This document shows positions 16,807 through 24,655 of a stretch of DNA of 64,000 nt, piece by piece. The stretch is taken from the NCBI GenBank assembly GCA_903916255.1, contig CAIWVW010000116.1, forward strand, positions 1-64,000. Direction: 5' to 3'. This DNA is from an uncultured Bacteroidota bacterium (lineage in GTDB: Bacteria > Bacteroidota > Bacteroidia > JABEUT01). The notes below the pieces were generated by a model. That model saw only the letters and a list, made by a program, of their open reading frames with translations. It made no database searches and had not been told where the DNA came from. The translations under genes and the position numbers were made by a program. Within the stretch, counting starts at the first letter, position 1. Each line of letters opens with the position of its first letter.

Positions 16807-19560
16807 TTGGCATTAAGTTGGAATGAAATAAAAAGCAGGGCGGTACAATTCTCAAAGGAATGGGAGAATGAAGCCAGTGAAGATGCCGAGGCAAAATCAT
16901 TTTTGGATGGTTTTTTCAATGTTTTTGGAATAAGCCGCCGCAGGGTTGCCACTTTTGAAACCAAAGTACATAAGGCTGGCGACAGAGACGGCTATATTGA
17001 CCTGCTATGGAAAGGAGTATTGCTTATTGAACAAAAATCACGGGGCAAAGATTTAGATAAAGCCTATAAACAGGCAACGGATTATTTTTCGGGATTGAAA
17101 GAGAACGAGCTGCCAAAAAGTATTCTGGTCTGCGATTTCGACCGTTTCAGACTTTATGATTTAGAAGAAAATACCCAAGTAGAATTTCATTTAAAAGACC
17201 TCTATAAAAATGTAAAACATTTCGGGTTTATTGCAGGTTACCAAAAACAGGTTTACAAACCCGAAGACCCTGTAAACATTGAGGCAGCCGAACTGATGGG
17301 CAAGCTCCATGATATGTTAAAGGCAGTTGGTTACACAGGGCATCAGTTGGAAGTTTATTTAGTACGCCTGTTATTTTGTCTGTTTGCCGATGATACCACC
17401 ATTTTTGAAAAGGGCATATTTGAGGACTTAATACGCAATAACACTCGGGATGACGGCAGCGATCTTGCAGACCGGATTGCAGGGCTGTTTGAGGTATTAA
17501 ATACCGCCCCAAAAGACAGGCTGAAAAATATTGATGAAACCCTGAATGCCTTTCCCTATGTAAACGGCAAACTTTTTGAAGAAAGCCTGCATAGGGCAGC
17601 ATTTGACAGCAAAATGCGGAAAATACTTTTAGATTGTTGCGTTTTAAATTGGGGCAAAATTTCACCTGCTATTTTCGGCTCCATGTTCCAGAGTGTGATG
17701 AACCCCCAGGAAAGGCGCAGCCTTGGAGCGCATTATACATCAGAAAAGAACATTTTAAAACTGATTAAGCCCCTGTTTTTAGATGACCTGCACGAGGAAT
17801 TTGAAAAAGCAAAAGGCAGTAAAAACAAATTGGTAGAGTTTCATAAAAAACTATCTACCCTTAAATTTTTAGATCCTGCCTGCGGGTGCGGCAATTTCCT
17901 TGTAATTACATATAGGGAGCTACGTTTACTTGAAATTGAAATCTTGAGAGTACTCTACAAAACCGAAACCGAAACAGCCGCTATTTTGGTTGAAAATGCT
18001 TTGTGGATTGATGTTGACCAGTTTTTTGGCATAGAATATGAAGAGTGGCCAGCCCAGATAGCCCAAGTTGCCATGTGGCTGATGGACCACCAAATGAACA
18101 TGAAAATTAGTGAAGAGTTTGGCGAATATTATGTGCGCCTGCCTTTAAGAAAGAGTGCTACGATAATACCTAATAATGCTTTGCGATTGAATTGGGAAAG
18201 TATTGTAAGCAAGAATCAACTCTCGTACATTTTAGGTAATCCACCATTCAGAGGTACATCTTACCAGTCAAAAGAACAAAAAGAAGATATGGCAACTATA
18301 TTCAAAGGCGTATCATCTTTAGGCATGTTGGACTATGTATCGTGTTGGTATATTAAAGCAGCGCAATACATATCAGGGACTAAAATTAAAGCGGCATTCG
18401 TTTCAACTAATTCAATCAGTCAAGGGGAACAAGTTGGAATATTATGGAAGGAATTATATAATAAATACAAATTAAAAATTCACTTCGCTCACCAAACTTT
18501 TAAATGGAACAATGAATCTAAAGGAAAAGCCGCAGTACATGTTGTTATTATTGGATTTGCTGATTTTGATATTCCCAAAAAGTTATTATATGAATACGAC
18601 CATTCAGGTGGTGAACCACATGAATTAAAGGTAAAAAACATTAATCCATATTTAGTTGAAGGGAATGATATAACCTTACAGTCAATTACTAAACCTATTT
18701 GTAAAACACCGTTGATGCAGTCTGGTAGTGCCTTAAGGGATGGTGGGCATTTGATTTTAATGAATGAAGAGAAAGAACAACTCACTAGCAGGTATCCAAA
18801 TTCAAAAGAATTCATTTGTAAATTTTATAGTGCAGAAGAATTTATAAAAAATAAAATTAGGTGGTGTTTATGGCTTAAAGATATAGACCCAAAGAGATAT
18901 AACAACATCTCTGAAATTATGGAACGATTAAAATTGGTTAAAGAGTTTAGAGAAAACAGTCCCCGATTAGGAACTAAGAAAATGGCGGATTACCCGATGC
19001 TTTTTGCTGAGGAAAGACAACCATCCTCAGATTATTTGCTTATTCCTAAAGTAAGCTCTGAAAATAGAAAATATATTCCCATTGGATTCATTTCAAAAAA
19101 TGTAATAGTAACAGACAAAGTCTTTATTATACAACATGCCAGTTTATACCATTTTGGCATTATTACTTCAATTATGCACATGACATGGATGAAATATACA
19201 TGTGGCAGAATGAAAAGTGATTTCAGTTATTCTAATTCAGTTGTGTATAATAATTACCCCTGGCCTGAGAACCCTACCGATAAACAAAAGGAATCAGTTG
19301 AAAAAGCAGCGCAAGCGGTTTTAGATGCTCGTTTACAATTTCCTTATAGCTCACTTGCTGATTTATATGACCCGTTAAGTATGCCCCCTGCTTTGGTAAA
19401 AGCCCACCAAGAATTAGACAAGGCAGTTGATAAATGCTACCGCGCCGCTCCTTTTGAGAGCGAAACCAAACGGATAGAATACCTTTTTGAACTGTACGAA
19501 AAATACACCGCAGGGTTGTTTGCCGGGGAAGGCAAGAAAAAAAGAAGAAAAAAAGCATAA
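16807..19560 (+). CDS. MmeI-like (type IIL) restriction-modification enzyme
   Basis: A 917-aa single-chain enzyme. The TTG at 16807 is taken as start: AAAGGAAA lies just upstream and the next in-frame ATG would remove the nuclease domain. Residues about 60-85 have the D...ExK nuclease signature (DGYIDLLWKGVLLIEQKSRG). A helical linker follows. The methyltransferase core (about 350-490) has FLDPACGCGNFLVITYREL (SAM site) and GNPPFRGTSYQSKEQKEDM (NPPF, adenine-N6 type). Residues about 600-800 would be the target recognition domain. This order matches MmeI-family enzymes, which methylate one strand and cut about 20 bp away. The PIN-like gene begins 1 bp after its stop. Recognition sequence cannot be predicted. 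Confidence 0.88.
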   Translation: MALSWNEIKSRAVQFSKEWENEASEDAEAKSFLDGFFNVFGISRRRVATFETKVHKAGDRDGYIDLLWKGVLLIEQKSRGKDLDKAYKQATDYFSGLKENELPKSILVCDFDRFRLYDLEENTQVEFHLKDLYKNVKHFGFIAGYQKQVYKPEDPVNIEAAELMGKLHDMLKAVGYTGHQLEVYLVRLLFCLFADDTTIFEKGIFEDLIRNNTRDDGSDLADRIAGLFEVLNTAPKDRLKNIDETLNAFPYVNGKLFEESLHRAAFDSKMRKILLDCCVLNWGKISPAIFGSMFQSVMNPQERRSLGAHYTSEKNILKLIKPLFLDDLHEEFEKAKGSKNKLVEFHKKLSTLKFLDPACGCGNFLVITYRELRLLEIEILRVLYKTETETAAILVENALWIDVDQFFGIEYEEWPAQIAQVAMWLMDHQMNMKISEEFGEYYVRLPLRKSATIIPNNALRLNWESIVSKNQLSYILGNPPFRGTSYQSKEQKEDMATIFKGVSSLGMLDYVSCWYIKAAQYISGTKIKAAFVSTNSISQGEQVGILWKELYNKYKLKIHFAHQTFKWNNESKGKAAVHVVIIGFADFDIPKKLLYEYDHSGGEPHELKVKNINPYLVEGNDITLQSITKPICKTPLMQSGSALRDGGHLILMNEEKEQLTSRYPNSKEFICKFYSAEEFIKNKIRWCLWLKDIDPKRYNNISEIMERLKLVKEFRENSPRLGTKKMADYPMLFAEERQPSSDYLLIPKVSSENRKYIPIGFISKNVIVTDKVFIIQHASLYHFGIITSIMHMTWMKYTCGRMKSDFSYSNSVVYNNYPWPENPTDKQKESVEKAAQAVLDARLQFPYSSLADLYDPLSMPPALVKAHQELDKAVDKCYRAAPFESETKRIEYLFELYEKYTAGLFAGEGKKKRRKKA

Positions 19561-19561
19561 A

Positions 19562-20596
19562 ATGAGTACACCACCTATTTCAGTAGTTTTTGATACAAAC
19601 TCCTACAGGACACTTGTGGAAGATGCCAAAATGTACAAAGTCCCCACCATTGTTAAGGAATTGAAAGAACTTGAGAAACAAAAAAACATTAAAGCACTTG
19701 GCCCGTTAATTGTAGCTATGGAGATGTTAAGTCATCTAGCGGATATGCCAAAAGGAAGACATTATAAAGAATGTTTGCGTGGAATCCGTGCAATGGCATT
19801 GCATTGTTCAGAAGGTAATCTCGACTCTTTTTGGAAAAGGCTGGTCAGTTGCTATAAGGTAATTAGGAAATTACCTGACCCAACATTGGAACCAAGAATA
19901 ATTGCTCAACCAGTCCTTCAATATGCCCAGCTTTTTTTCAATGCAACAATACCGGACAAACAAAATGAAAACGAAAATATCGCAAGTGTTGTTAGGGATT
20001 TTGGTAGATGTTGGTGGTATGCTAGAAGATTTCATTCCAGAACATCAAATTTCACAAATATTAAAAATATGCTCACTGCCAAAGAGCTAGAATTTGCAAA
20101 TGATGTTGAAAATGGAATTAATGCGGCAAAAGCAGACATACGTAGTAAAAAACCTACAATTACCGATTCTCAATTAAGAACTGACCTAATTCTATCTTTA
20201 AATTCAGCTCCAACTAGAAATTTAACAGCTATTGGGATTATTGCAGCGGTTGGATATCATTTAAATTCACCATTACTTGCAATCCCTATAGAAATTCAAA
20301 AAAGAGGGCAAGCGTTAAATAGGGTTTTCCCTTTAGCAGCAGGATTTAGATGCTGGGTAAATAAAAAGGTAGTGGAAGATAGTATTGATATCAAGTCTAG
20401 AGCATCGCAAAGGAAAAGATGGAACTGGATTTGGGATGAGCAAGTTGCCATGCTGATTTCTCACAGTACACTTAACCAAGGGGAAGTAATACTTGTTACT
20501 GGTGATACTGATTTACAGGACTGCATAAAAGCCTTTGGATTTGCAACAAAGGTTATGAATTTAGTTGATTATTATTCTTTTTTAAAGTCACCCTAA
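19562..20596 (+). CDS. PIN-like domain protein coupled to the restriction enzyme
   Basis: A 344-aa protein starting at the ATG one base after the restriction gene stop. The N-terminus has the first acidic site of the PIN nuclease fold (SVVFDTNSYRTLV, D11 and N13) and E54 in VAMEMLSHL. The far C-terminus has ILVTGDTDLQDCIKA (D315, D317), like the last acidic strand of PIN domains. If so, about 250 helical residues are inserted in the fold. PIN proteins are Mg-dependent ribonucleases, often toxins or defence effectors. Its tight coupling to an MmeI-type enzyme suggests a joint anti-phage role or a regulatory one. The assignment rests on three acidic motifs only, and no antitoxin-like gene is adjacent. 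Confidence 0.55.
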   Translation: MSTPPISVVFDTNSYRTLVEDAKMYKVPTIVKELKELEKQKNIKALGPLIVAMEMLSHLADMPKGRHYKECLRGIRAMALHCSEGNLDSFWKRLVSCYKVIRKLPDPTLEPRIIAQPVLQYAQLFFNATIPDKQNENENIASVVRDFGRCWWYARRFHSRTSNFTNIKNMLTAKELEFANDVENGINAAKADIRSKKPTITDSQLRTDLILSLNSAPTRNLTAIGIIAAVGYHLNSPLLAIPIEIQKRGQALNRVFPLAAGFRCWVNKKVVEDSIDIKSRASQRKRWNWIWDEQVAMLISHSTLNQGEVILVTGDTDLQDCIKAFGFATKVMNLVDYYSFLKSP

Positions 20597-20600
20597 CCTT

Positions 20601-20729
20601 ATACTGGAAAAAGACCGGAAAGAATTTGAGAAAAGCAGAAAGGCGAGTGCAAATACCATCAACATTTATGCGAAAGGTAAGGTTGTTGGGAATCTTGGAA
20701 GATTAAAGAGTAAAAAGAAAGTTTTATAA
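20601..20729 (+). pseudogene. Unstarted coding fragment after the PIN-like gene
   Basis: An open frame of 42 codons without an upstream start (a stop lies at 20583-20585 in the same frame). It encodes a charged C-terminus-like piece (ILEKDRKEFEKSRKASANT then NIYAKGKVVGNLGRLKSKKK) and ends at 20727-20729. Composition looks coding, so it is probably the remnant 3' end of a lost gene. I do not recognise the family. Confidence 0.35.
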
Positions 20730-21317
20730 TTCATTTATCAGGGCGTTCCCCTGATACCATGAAGGGGGCGGGCTATACGCTGCAATTCCTCCCCTGCTAC
20801 TCGCTTCGCTTAGCTTCAGGGTTGCGGGATTTCCGCTGCTATCCCTAACGCTAAAACACCTAACCCCACATCTAACTATTACTCCGGTTCTCCACAAATT
20901 TAAAGGCAGGGCAAACAGCCGAACCTGTCAACCGTCTTTTGCGGCATAAATTTATTCCAATTCCTCTCTTGTTATTCCTTTGCTGAACCGGCACAGTCAG
21001 AGATTGCCTGCTTATTCAATGGTCAATCCCCGACTGAGCCGGATAAATACTTCAGCGCCGGAACGGTATAAAAATATACTGTTCATCCATTCGCTAATGC
21101 ATGCTCCGCCTATCATTAACTACATTCCCTCACAGAATATTTTGATACCGCCCAAATAAAGAGGGTAACAAGGGATTTTCTCGGCATAAATTTATTCCAC
21201 AGTCCGGTTCCCCGGATAACAGCCATGAAATCCGGTGACAGAACCGCCCTGCCTTTATGCTTTGCGGATAACCGCAGTACTGCAAACACGCAGCTAATGC
21301 ATAAATCAAAATACAAA
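20730..21317. other. Non-coding accessory stretch with repeats
   Basis: No convincing gene in about 590 bp. It is more GC-rich than its surroundings and starts with GGGCGTTCCCCTGATACC followed by GGGGGCGGGCTATACGCTGC, a type of sequence I associate from memory with the ends of Bacteroidota mobile elements (unverified). It holds two copies of CGGCATAAATTTATTCCA (20942-20959 and 21182-21199), each accompanied by a nearby TCCGGTTC, and an imperfect inverted repeat GAACGGTATA / TATACTGTTC around AAAA at 21061-21084. This may be the end of an element or a control region for the DUF6943 gene. Confidence 0.45.
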
Positions 21318-21740
21318 ATGAAACAGTTCACATTAAAGACCTACCGGACTTCCGCATCGGTAGAACTAAACAGCTTTTACATCCTGAACAAAGGAATGAA
21401 CAGCGGAAGGCCACATCCCAAACCATTTTGCAATAGCTTTACCTTTATTGCAGATAATCCCGAAGAAATGGAAATGTTCTACTGGATAACCTTTGCTGCC
21501 TGGCAGGCAAAACTATTCCATCCCTACATCAAAGGCTCTGTAATTCCATTTATCACCATAATGGACACGGTAGAAGTGATTAATGATGCAAGTAAAAGAT
21601 GCATTGCTAATCCTGAAAGAGTAGGCAATCTCCTTCAAACATTCCATACGCTTAACCAACTTGAAGGCAAATATGAACGCCTTGCCAAACTGACAACAGA
21701 GGCAAAACGAGCCGCCGCGCTCAAATTCATTAAATCTTAA
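21318..21740 (+). CDS. DUF6943 family protein
   Basis: A 140-aa protein from the ATG at 21318 (MKQFTLKTYRTSASVELNSF). The pattern NKGMNSGRPHPKPFCNSFTF, then a predicted helical WITFAAWQAKLFHPYIKGSV and IPFITIMD, is one I recognise as DUF6943, a family common in Bacteroidota mobile and accessory regions with unknown role. No catalytic motif or signal peptide. It is followed by a strong terminator and lies inside the segment bounded by the 16-bp direct repeats. Confidence 0.65.
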   Translation: MKQFTLKTYRTSASVELNSFYILNKGMNSGRPHPKPFCNSFTFIADNPEEMEMFYWITFAAWQAKLFHPYIKGSVIPFITIMDTVEVINDASKRCIANPERVGNLLQTFHTLNQLEGKYERLAKLTTEAKRAAALKFIKS

Positions 21741-21750
21741 TCCCATATAA

Positions 21751-21777
21751 GCCTTGCAGAAATGCAGGGCTTTTTTT
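21751..21777 (+). terminator. Rho-independent terminator after the DUF6943 gene
   Basis: Stem GCCTTGCA / TGCAGGGC (one G-T pair) with a GAAA loop, followed by seven T residues, 10 bp after the stop. Confidence 0.8.
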
Positions 21778-21793
21778 ATGGTCGTAAGGCTAG

Positions 21794-21809
21794 AAAAGTA
21801 TCTGGTGGC
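21794..21809 (+). repeat. 16-bp direct repeat, first right copy
   Basis: AAAAGTATCTGGTGGC followed by GGGTTTTAGG. Identical core to 16705-16720, 5089 bp away, and placed directly after the DUF6943 terminator. Confidence 0.8.
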
Positions 21810-21892
21810 GGGTTTTAGGTCCCCCTGACAAATTGGAAACTGACTAAAACCATAATTTCTTATCTGATTTTAATCGATAGCAACAGCCTTCA

Positions 21893-21908
21893 AAAAGTAT
21901 CTGGTGGC
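21893..21908 (+). repeat. 16-bp direct repeat, second right copy
   Basis: AAAAGTATCTGGTGGC followed by GGTTTTATGG, 99 bp after the first right copy. The 84 bases between copies contain no gene but include one TGACAAAT motif. Confidence 0.8.
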
Positions 21909-22047
21909 GGTTTTATGGGGAGTAATAGGGCAGTATTTCCTTGCTTTGAAATATTAAACTTAACAGCATTATTTAGGAGCATTTCCACATTGATATTCAG
22001 GATAAAATGAGGGAAATATTATTTTACCCTAATTTATCACTGTTAAA

Positions 22048-22254
22048 TTGAAGTATAGGTTCGTACTATTTTTTTCAATAAAATCCCATAATCAATGGGA
22101 AAAGGGCTGTATTGCTTTATTTTACTGCCCAAATTCACTCGATAAAAAAATATTTTTCGGGGTGTTTAAAGGGGATGCTTTTATTTCTCATAGAAAATCG
22201 GGTATTTATTCCACTTTTGAAGTAACAGAGTTTGCCAAGGATTTGTCAGCCTGA
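22048..22254 (+). CDS. Small hypothetical protein (possible)
   Basis: A 68-codon frame from a TTG, encoding KYRFVLFFSIKSHNQWEKG, then CIALFYCPNSLDKKIFFGVF and ending KSGIYSTFEVTEFAKDLSA. Amino-acid composition is protein-like, but no family is recognised and the start is weak. It is the only plausible gene in the 920-bp stretch 21741-22662 besides a 27-codon frame at its end, and it runs into the TGACA cluster. It may be a gene remnant. Confidence 0.3.
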   Translation: MKYRFVLFFSIKSHNQWEKGCIALFYCPNSLDKKIFFGVFKGDAFISHRKSGIYSTFEVTEFAKDLSA

Positions 22255-22436
22255 CAAATCTACCTGACATAATGACAATTGGCACAGTTACAGGCTTTGA
22301 CATACTGTTACAGATTTGTCATGACAGTTTGCCTGACATACTTTGACAGACATTGACACACATTGACACTTGTCCTCTGACAATTGCAATTATACGTTTG
22401 CAATCTAAACTCTTAAAAAATATTTAGACCTTGACA
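22244..22436. promoter_or_regulatory. Iteron-like cluster of TGACA motifs
   Basis: About eleven TGACA and two TGTCA (its complement) occur in under 200 bp: plus-strand TGACA at 22252, 22265, 22273, 22298, 22322, 22334, 22344, 22354, 22364, 22378 and 22432; TGTCA at 22244 and 22317. Positions 22344, 22354 and 22364 are exactly 10 bp apart, within near-identical CATTGACACA units. A GTCTGT/ACAGAC hairpin follows at 22471-22486. This looks like a multi-site binding region such as replication iterons or an operator array. It lies 230 bp upstream of the RNase H-fold gene. Confidence 0.6.
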
Positions 22437-22582
22437 ATTTTGTTTTATTCGGTTTTAGACTGTTTTAATTGTCTGTCAGCAACAGACAGGATAATTTTGA
22501 TTCACTTACTTTTTAACAACCCAAAAAATAATGATAACAACCCCAAAAATAAAATTTATACCCCATAAAATAAAATTAATCT

Positions 22583-22666
22583 ATGAAAAATTGTATAGAA
22601 TTTCCCTTCACTTTAGATAAAGCATGTTATTTCTTTGCCTTTCCACAAATTATTAAAATACTATGA
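22583..22666 (+). CDS. 27-codon leader frame overlapping the next gene (possible)
   Basis: A frame starting ATG AAA AAT TGT (MKNCIEFPFTLDKACYFF...) and ending with TGA in an ATGA overlap with the start of the 166-aa gene. The overlap suggests translational coupling, but such a short frame can arise by chance in this A/T-rich DNA. Confidence 0.25.
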   Translation: MKNCIEFPFTLDKACYFFAFPQIIKIL

Positions 22667-23163
22667 ATTTATACGTTGACAATGAATGGTACAGGAATCA
22701 AAAGATATTCCTCCATTCAACCGCCACAGATTACTCACGATGTTATCAATTATGGGGCTCGATGCTTACAAAGGAGAATATTATTAAATCCCTCCAGCCA
22801 GCTAAAAAAGGCTACATTTTCTTTTATGGCCCTGACATTGGTATGATTGAAAAACAATTCAAAATCAACATCCGTGATAATTATGTCTGTATTAATTTAC
22901 TTTCGGTATTCCGATACCAATTACCTAAAAGGAGTTGTTACAAACTTGAAAGCCTGGAGCAGGACTTTGGCCTGACACGAAAAATTGCTAAATATAAAAA
23001 GAGCATCTTCAATATCTATAGTGACTTTCATAATGTTGAAAGAAAAAAGGATGTACTCCTGTACAATCAAGATGATGTTATTAATCTCAGGCAACTGAAG
23101 CAAATTATCTTCAAGAAATATCCTATATCTGAAAAGGAACTTATTAAAAGAAGATTAAAGTAA
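22663..23163 (+). CDS. Probable RNase H-fold (DEDD/YprB-like) exonuclease
   Basis: A 166-aa protein with features of the DnaQ/YprB-type RNase H-like fold. Near the start YVDNEWYRN has D6 and E8 in place of the usual DxE. In the middle IFFYGPDIGMIEKQF gives the second aspartate (D58). Toward the end CYKLESLEQDFGLTRK is followed by LLYNQDDVINLRQLKQI, matching the L-x-x-LE-x-x-x-G-x-x-R and Y-N-x-x-D-V-x-x-L pattern of YprB-like proteins. It would degrade or trim nucleic acid 3' ends. It has strongly A/T-rich composition, unlike its flanks, and follows the TGACA cluster, so acquisition with a mobile element is likely. Family assignment is by motif only. Confidence 0.5.
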   Translation: MNLYVDNEWYRNQKIFLHSTATDYSRCYQLWGSMLTKENIIKSLQPAKKGYIFFYGPDIGMIEKQFKINIRDNYVCINLLSVFRYQLPKRSCYKLESLEQDFGLTRKIAKYKKSIFNIYSDFHNVERKKDVLLYNQDDVINLRQLKQIIFKKYPISEKELIKRRLK

Positions 23164-23171
23164 TTGACGCT

Positions 23172-23525
23172 ATGAGCATTCAGGTAATAACCATTGGCAC
23201 CCAGGAATTGCAAGGCATTATATCAGATGCCTACAAAGAAGGGTATATCAAAGCTCAACGGGAATGGGTTGCCGAGAATGCAGCCCGGAAGGAAGAACCT
23301 AAATTCGGAGAGATACTAAGAGGGGTTAAAGAACTCCGGCAATATCTCCTTTATAAAGAGCATTGGAAAGGTTCTATTTCCACTTTAAGTAAAGTTGCAC
23401 CCCAACTCTTAGAAGAAGGGGATAAACAAGGACATGGATTAATTTTCCGCAAGGGCTGTATAGACCACGCTTTTATCAATGGTTTTCACTTCAAACCATT
23501 AAGCAAAAAGCAAAATAATTGTTAG
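23172..23525 (+). CDS. Small hypothetical protein, possible helix-turn-helix (DUF3853-like)
   Basis: A 117-aa protein starting 8 bp after the exonuclease-like gene, probably in the same transcript. The first 50 residues are a helical, charged segment (ELQGIISDAYKEGYIKAQRE). The second half, GVKELRQYLLYKEHWKGSI then LIFRKGCIDHAFINGFHFKP, has the layout of small MerR/excisionase-like or DUF3853 proteins found beside Bacteroidota integrases (a compact helix-turn-helix, then a strand-turn with GxIDxAFxxG). The match is weak. If correct it would be a DNA-binding directionality or replication factor. Confidence 0.4.
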   Translation: MSIQVITIGTQELQGIISDAYKEGYIKAQREWVAENAARKEEPKFGEILRGVKELRQYLLYKEHWKGSISTLSKVAPQLLEEGDKQGHGLIFRKGCIDHAFINGFHFKPLSKKQNNC

Positions 23526-23780
23526 TAATTATTAACAAATTAACTTCATTAAAATAGCCCTTTGATAAGCATTTTCATGTATCTTTGAAGCATGAAAAAC
23601 ATCATAAAGAACGGGCTTTCCTTTGCTCACAGGTATTTCACAGCAACCTGCATCAAGCATTCTCTTTATGTTTTGAGGCCAAATTTTGAGACCAAGTCTT
23701 TCACTTCCCTGTATTTACAGAGGGTGCAGAGGCAGTATAGTATTTTGAGTTATAAGTTATTTCCGAATTAGCTTTGGGTC
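23526..23780. other. Intergenic stretch at the right edge of the accessory region
   Basis: No convincing gene. It contains a TAATTATTAACAAATTAAC A/T-rich piece and a 59-codon frame (23592-23771, starting MKNIIKNGLSFAHRYF) without recognisable similarity. AGTTATAAGTTAT at 23748-23760 also occurs at 6566-6578 next to the integrase, but it is a period-7 sequence of a type common in this window. Confidence 0.3.
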
Positions 23781-23808
23781 ATAACTCATAATTTATAACT
23801 CATAACTT
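23781..23808. repeat. Period-7 degenerate tandem array
   Basis: ATAACTC ATAATTT ATAACTC ATAACTT in a row, ending at the stop codon of the methyltransferase gene. Confidence 0.6.
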
Positions 23809-24614
23809 TACTTCCACGCCTTCACAATAAGCCCGGTGCCTGTTTTGTGGTTCCCATCCCTGTCCATTGCATTAAGGATAAGCGCAAATGGGAAAGTAAC
23901 CAAGTAATAAAACGGTAGAATAATAAGCAACGCCTTGCTGGCAGAGAGCATTTTCATAGGGTATTTCATAGATAGCACCCATGAAATATGTCCCGGTTTT
24001 CCGTAGGAATATTTAGCTTCAATCTTTGAGAAGCCAGCGGTTTTTAGTTTGTCTTGTATTTCGTTAATGTTGTAACCATTACGCACGTGTTCGCCAATAA
24101 ATGATTCGCCGCTGCCTTCTTCCACATCAGAACCTCCTTGGTCAGAAGGGGTAGAAATAAGCAGCATTCCGCCTTTATGTAAAGATGCGTATATGTTTTT
24201 AAAAACCTGCACATCTTCTAAAATATGCTCCATAACATCAACAGACAATGCAAAGTCGTATGTGTCAGGATGGCTGAAGGCTGTTAAGTCAGCGTATTCA
24301 AACTTGGCATTGGTTAATCCAATCTGAGAAAAGAATTTATTACAATCTGCAATTTGTTCATGCTTTACATCTACCCCGAATATGCTCCAGTTGGGGTGTT
24401 TGTTGGCCATCCAGTAGGAATATTGTCCAAACCCCATACCTGCATCCAATATTTTAGCGTTTTTCGGAGCGGTCTTCTCCCAGTTGTCTAATTGCTTGTG
24501 TATATGCCATGTGCGCAGCAATAACAGGTCGAGCAGGTTGTAAAAGGTCTTTCTTAAAAAAGGACTTTTGTTAAAAAAAACACCTAACTTATTTTTAATC
24601 GGGTCGTATTCCAT
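23808..24614 (-). CDS. Class I SAM-dependent methyltransferase
   Basis: A 268-aa methyltransferase. Motif I is KILDAGMGFGQYSYWMA (SAM glycine loop) and the acidic motif II is FGVDVKHEQ. Motif IV is FALSVDVMEHILED, with MEH typical of Ubi/COQ5-like enzymes. GGMLLISTPSDQGG follows as motif VI. The C-terminal third ends in a hydrophobic segment (ALLIILPFYYLVTFPFALIL), suggesting membrane attachment. The substrate could be a lipid, quinone or glycan and cannot be told from sequence. It is separated from the upstream DUF4276 gene by a short A/T array. Confidence 0.75.
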   Translation of the reverse strand: MEYDPIKNKLGVFFNKSPFLRKTFYNLLDLLLLRTWHIHKQLDNWEKTAPKNAKILDAGMGFGQYSYWMANKHPNWSIFGVDVKHEQIADCNKFFSQIGLTNAKFEYADLTAFSHPDTYDFALSVDVMEHILEDVQVFKNIYASLHKGGMLLISTPSDQGGSDVEEGSGESFIGEHVRNGYNINEIQDKLKTAGFSKIEAKYSYGKPGHISWVLSMKYPMKMLSASKALLIILPFYYLVTFPFALILNAMDRDGNHKTGTGLIVKAWK

Positions 24615-24625
24615 TTCAGTTTATA

Positions 24626-24655
24626 AAGGGCGTAAAGTTATAAAGTTTATAAAGG
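24626..24655. repeat. Period-9-like degenerate array
   Basis: Repeats of TATAAAGGG, CGTAAAGT, TATAAAGTT and TATAAAGGA between the methyltransferase start and the DUF4276 stop. Confidence 0.5.

Noticed and set aside
17228-17665. Reverse-strand frame inside the restriction gene
   Set aside because: Antisense to the conserved helical part of the MmeI-like enzyme; composition is not protein-like.
22244-22436. CRISPR array
   Set aside because: Repeats are 5 bp long with irregular distances and no spacers of constant length; no cas genes.
6566-23760. AGTTATAAGTTAT at 6566 and 23748 as attachment sites for the integrase
   Set aside because: The 13-mer is a low-complexity period-7 sequence of the kind found at many borders here, so the match has little weight.
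23592-23771. 59-codon frame in the right-edge spacer
   Set aside because: No recognised motif, and the frame runs into period-7 repeat DNA, so coding status is doubtful.
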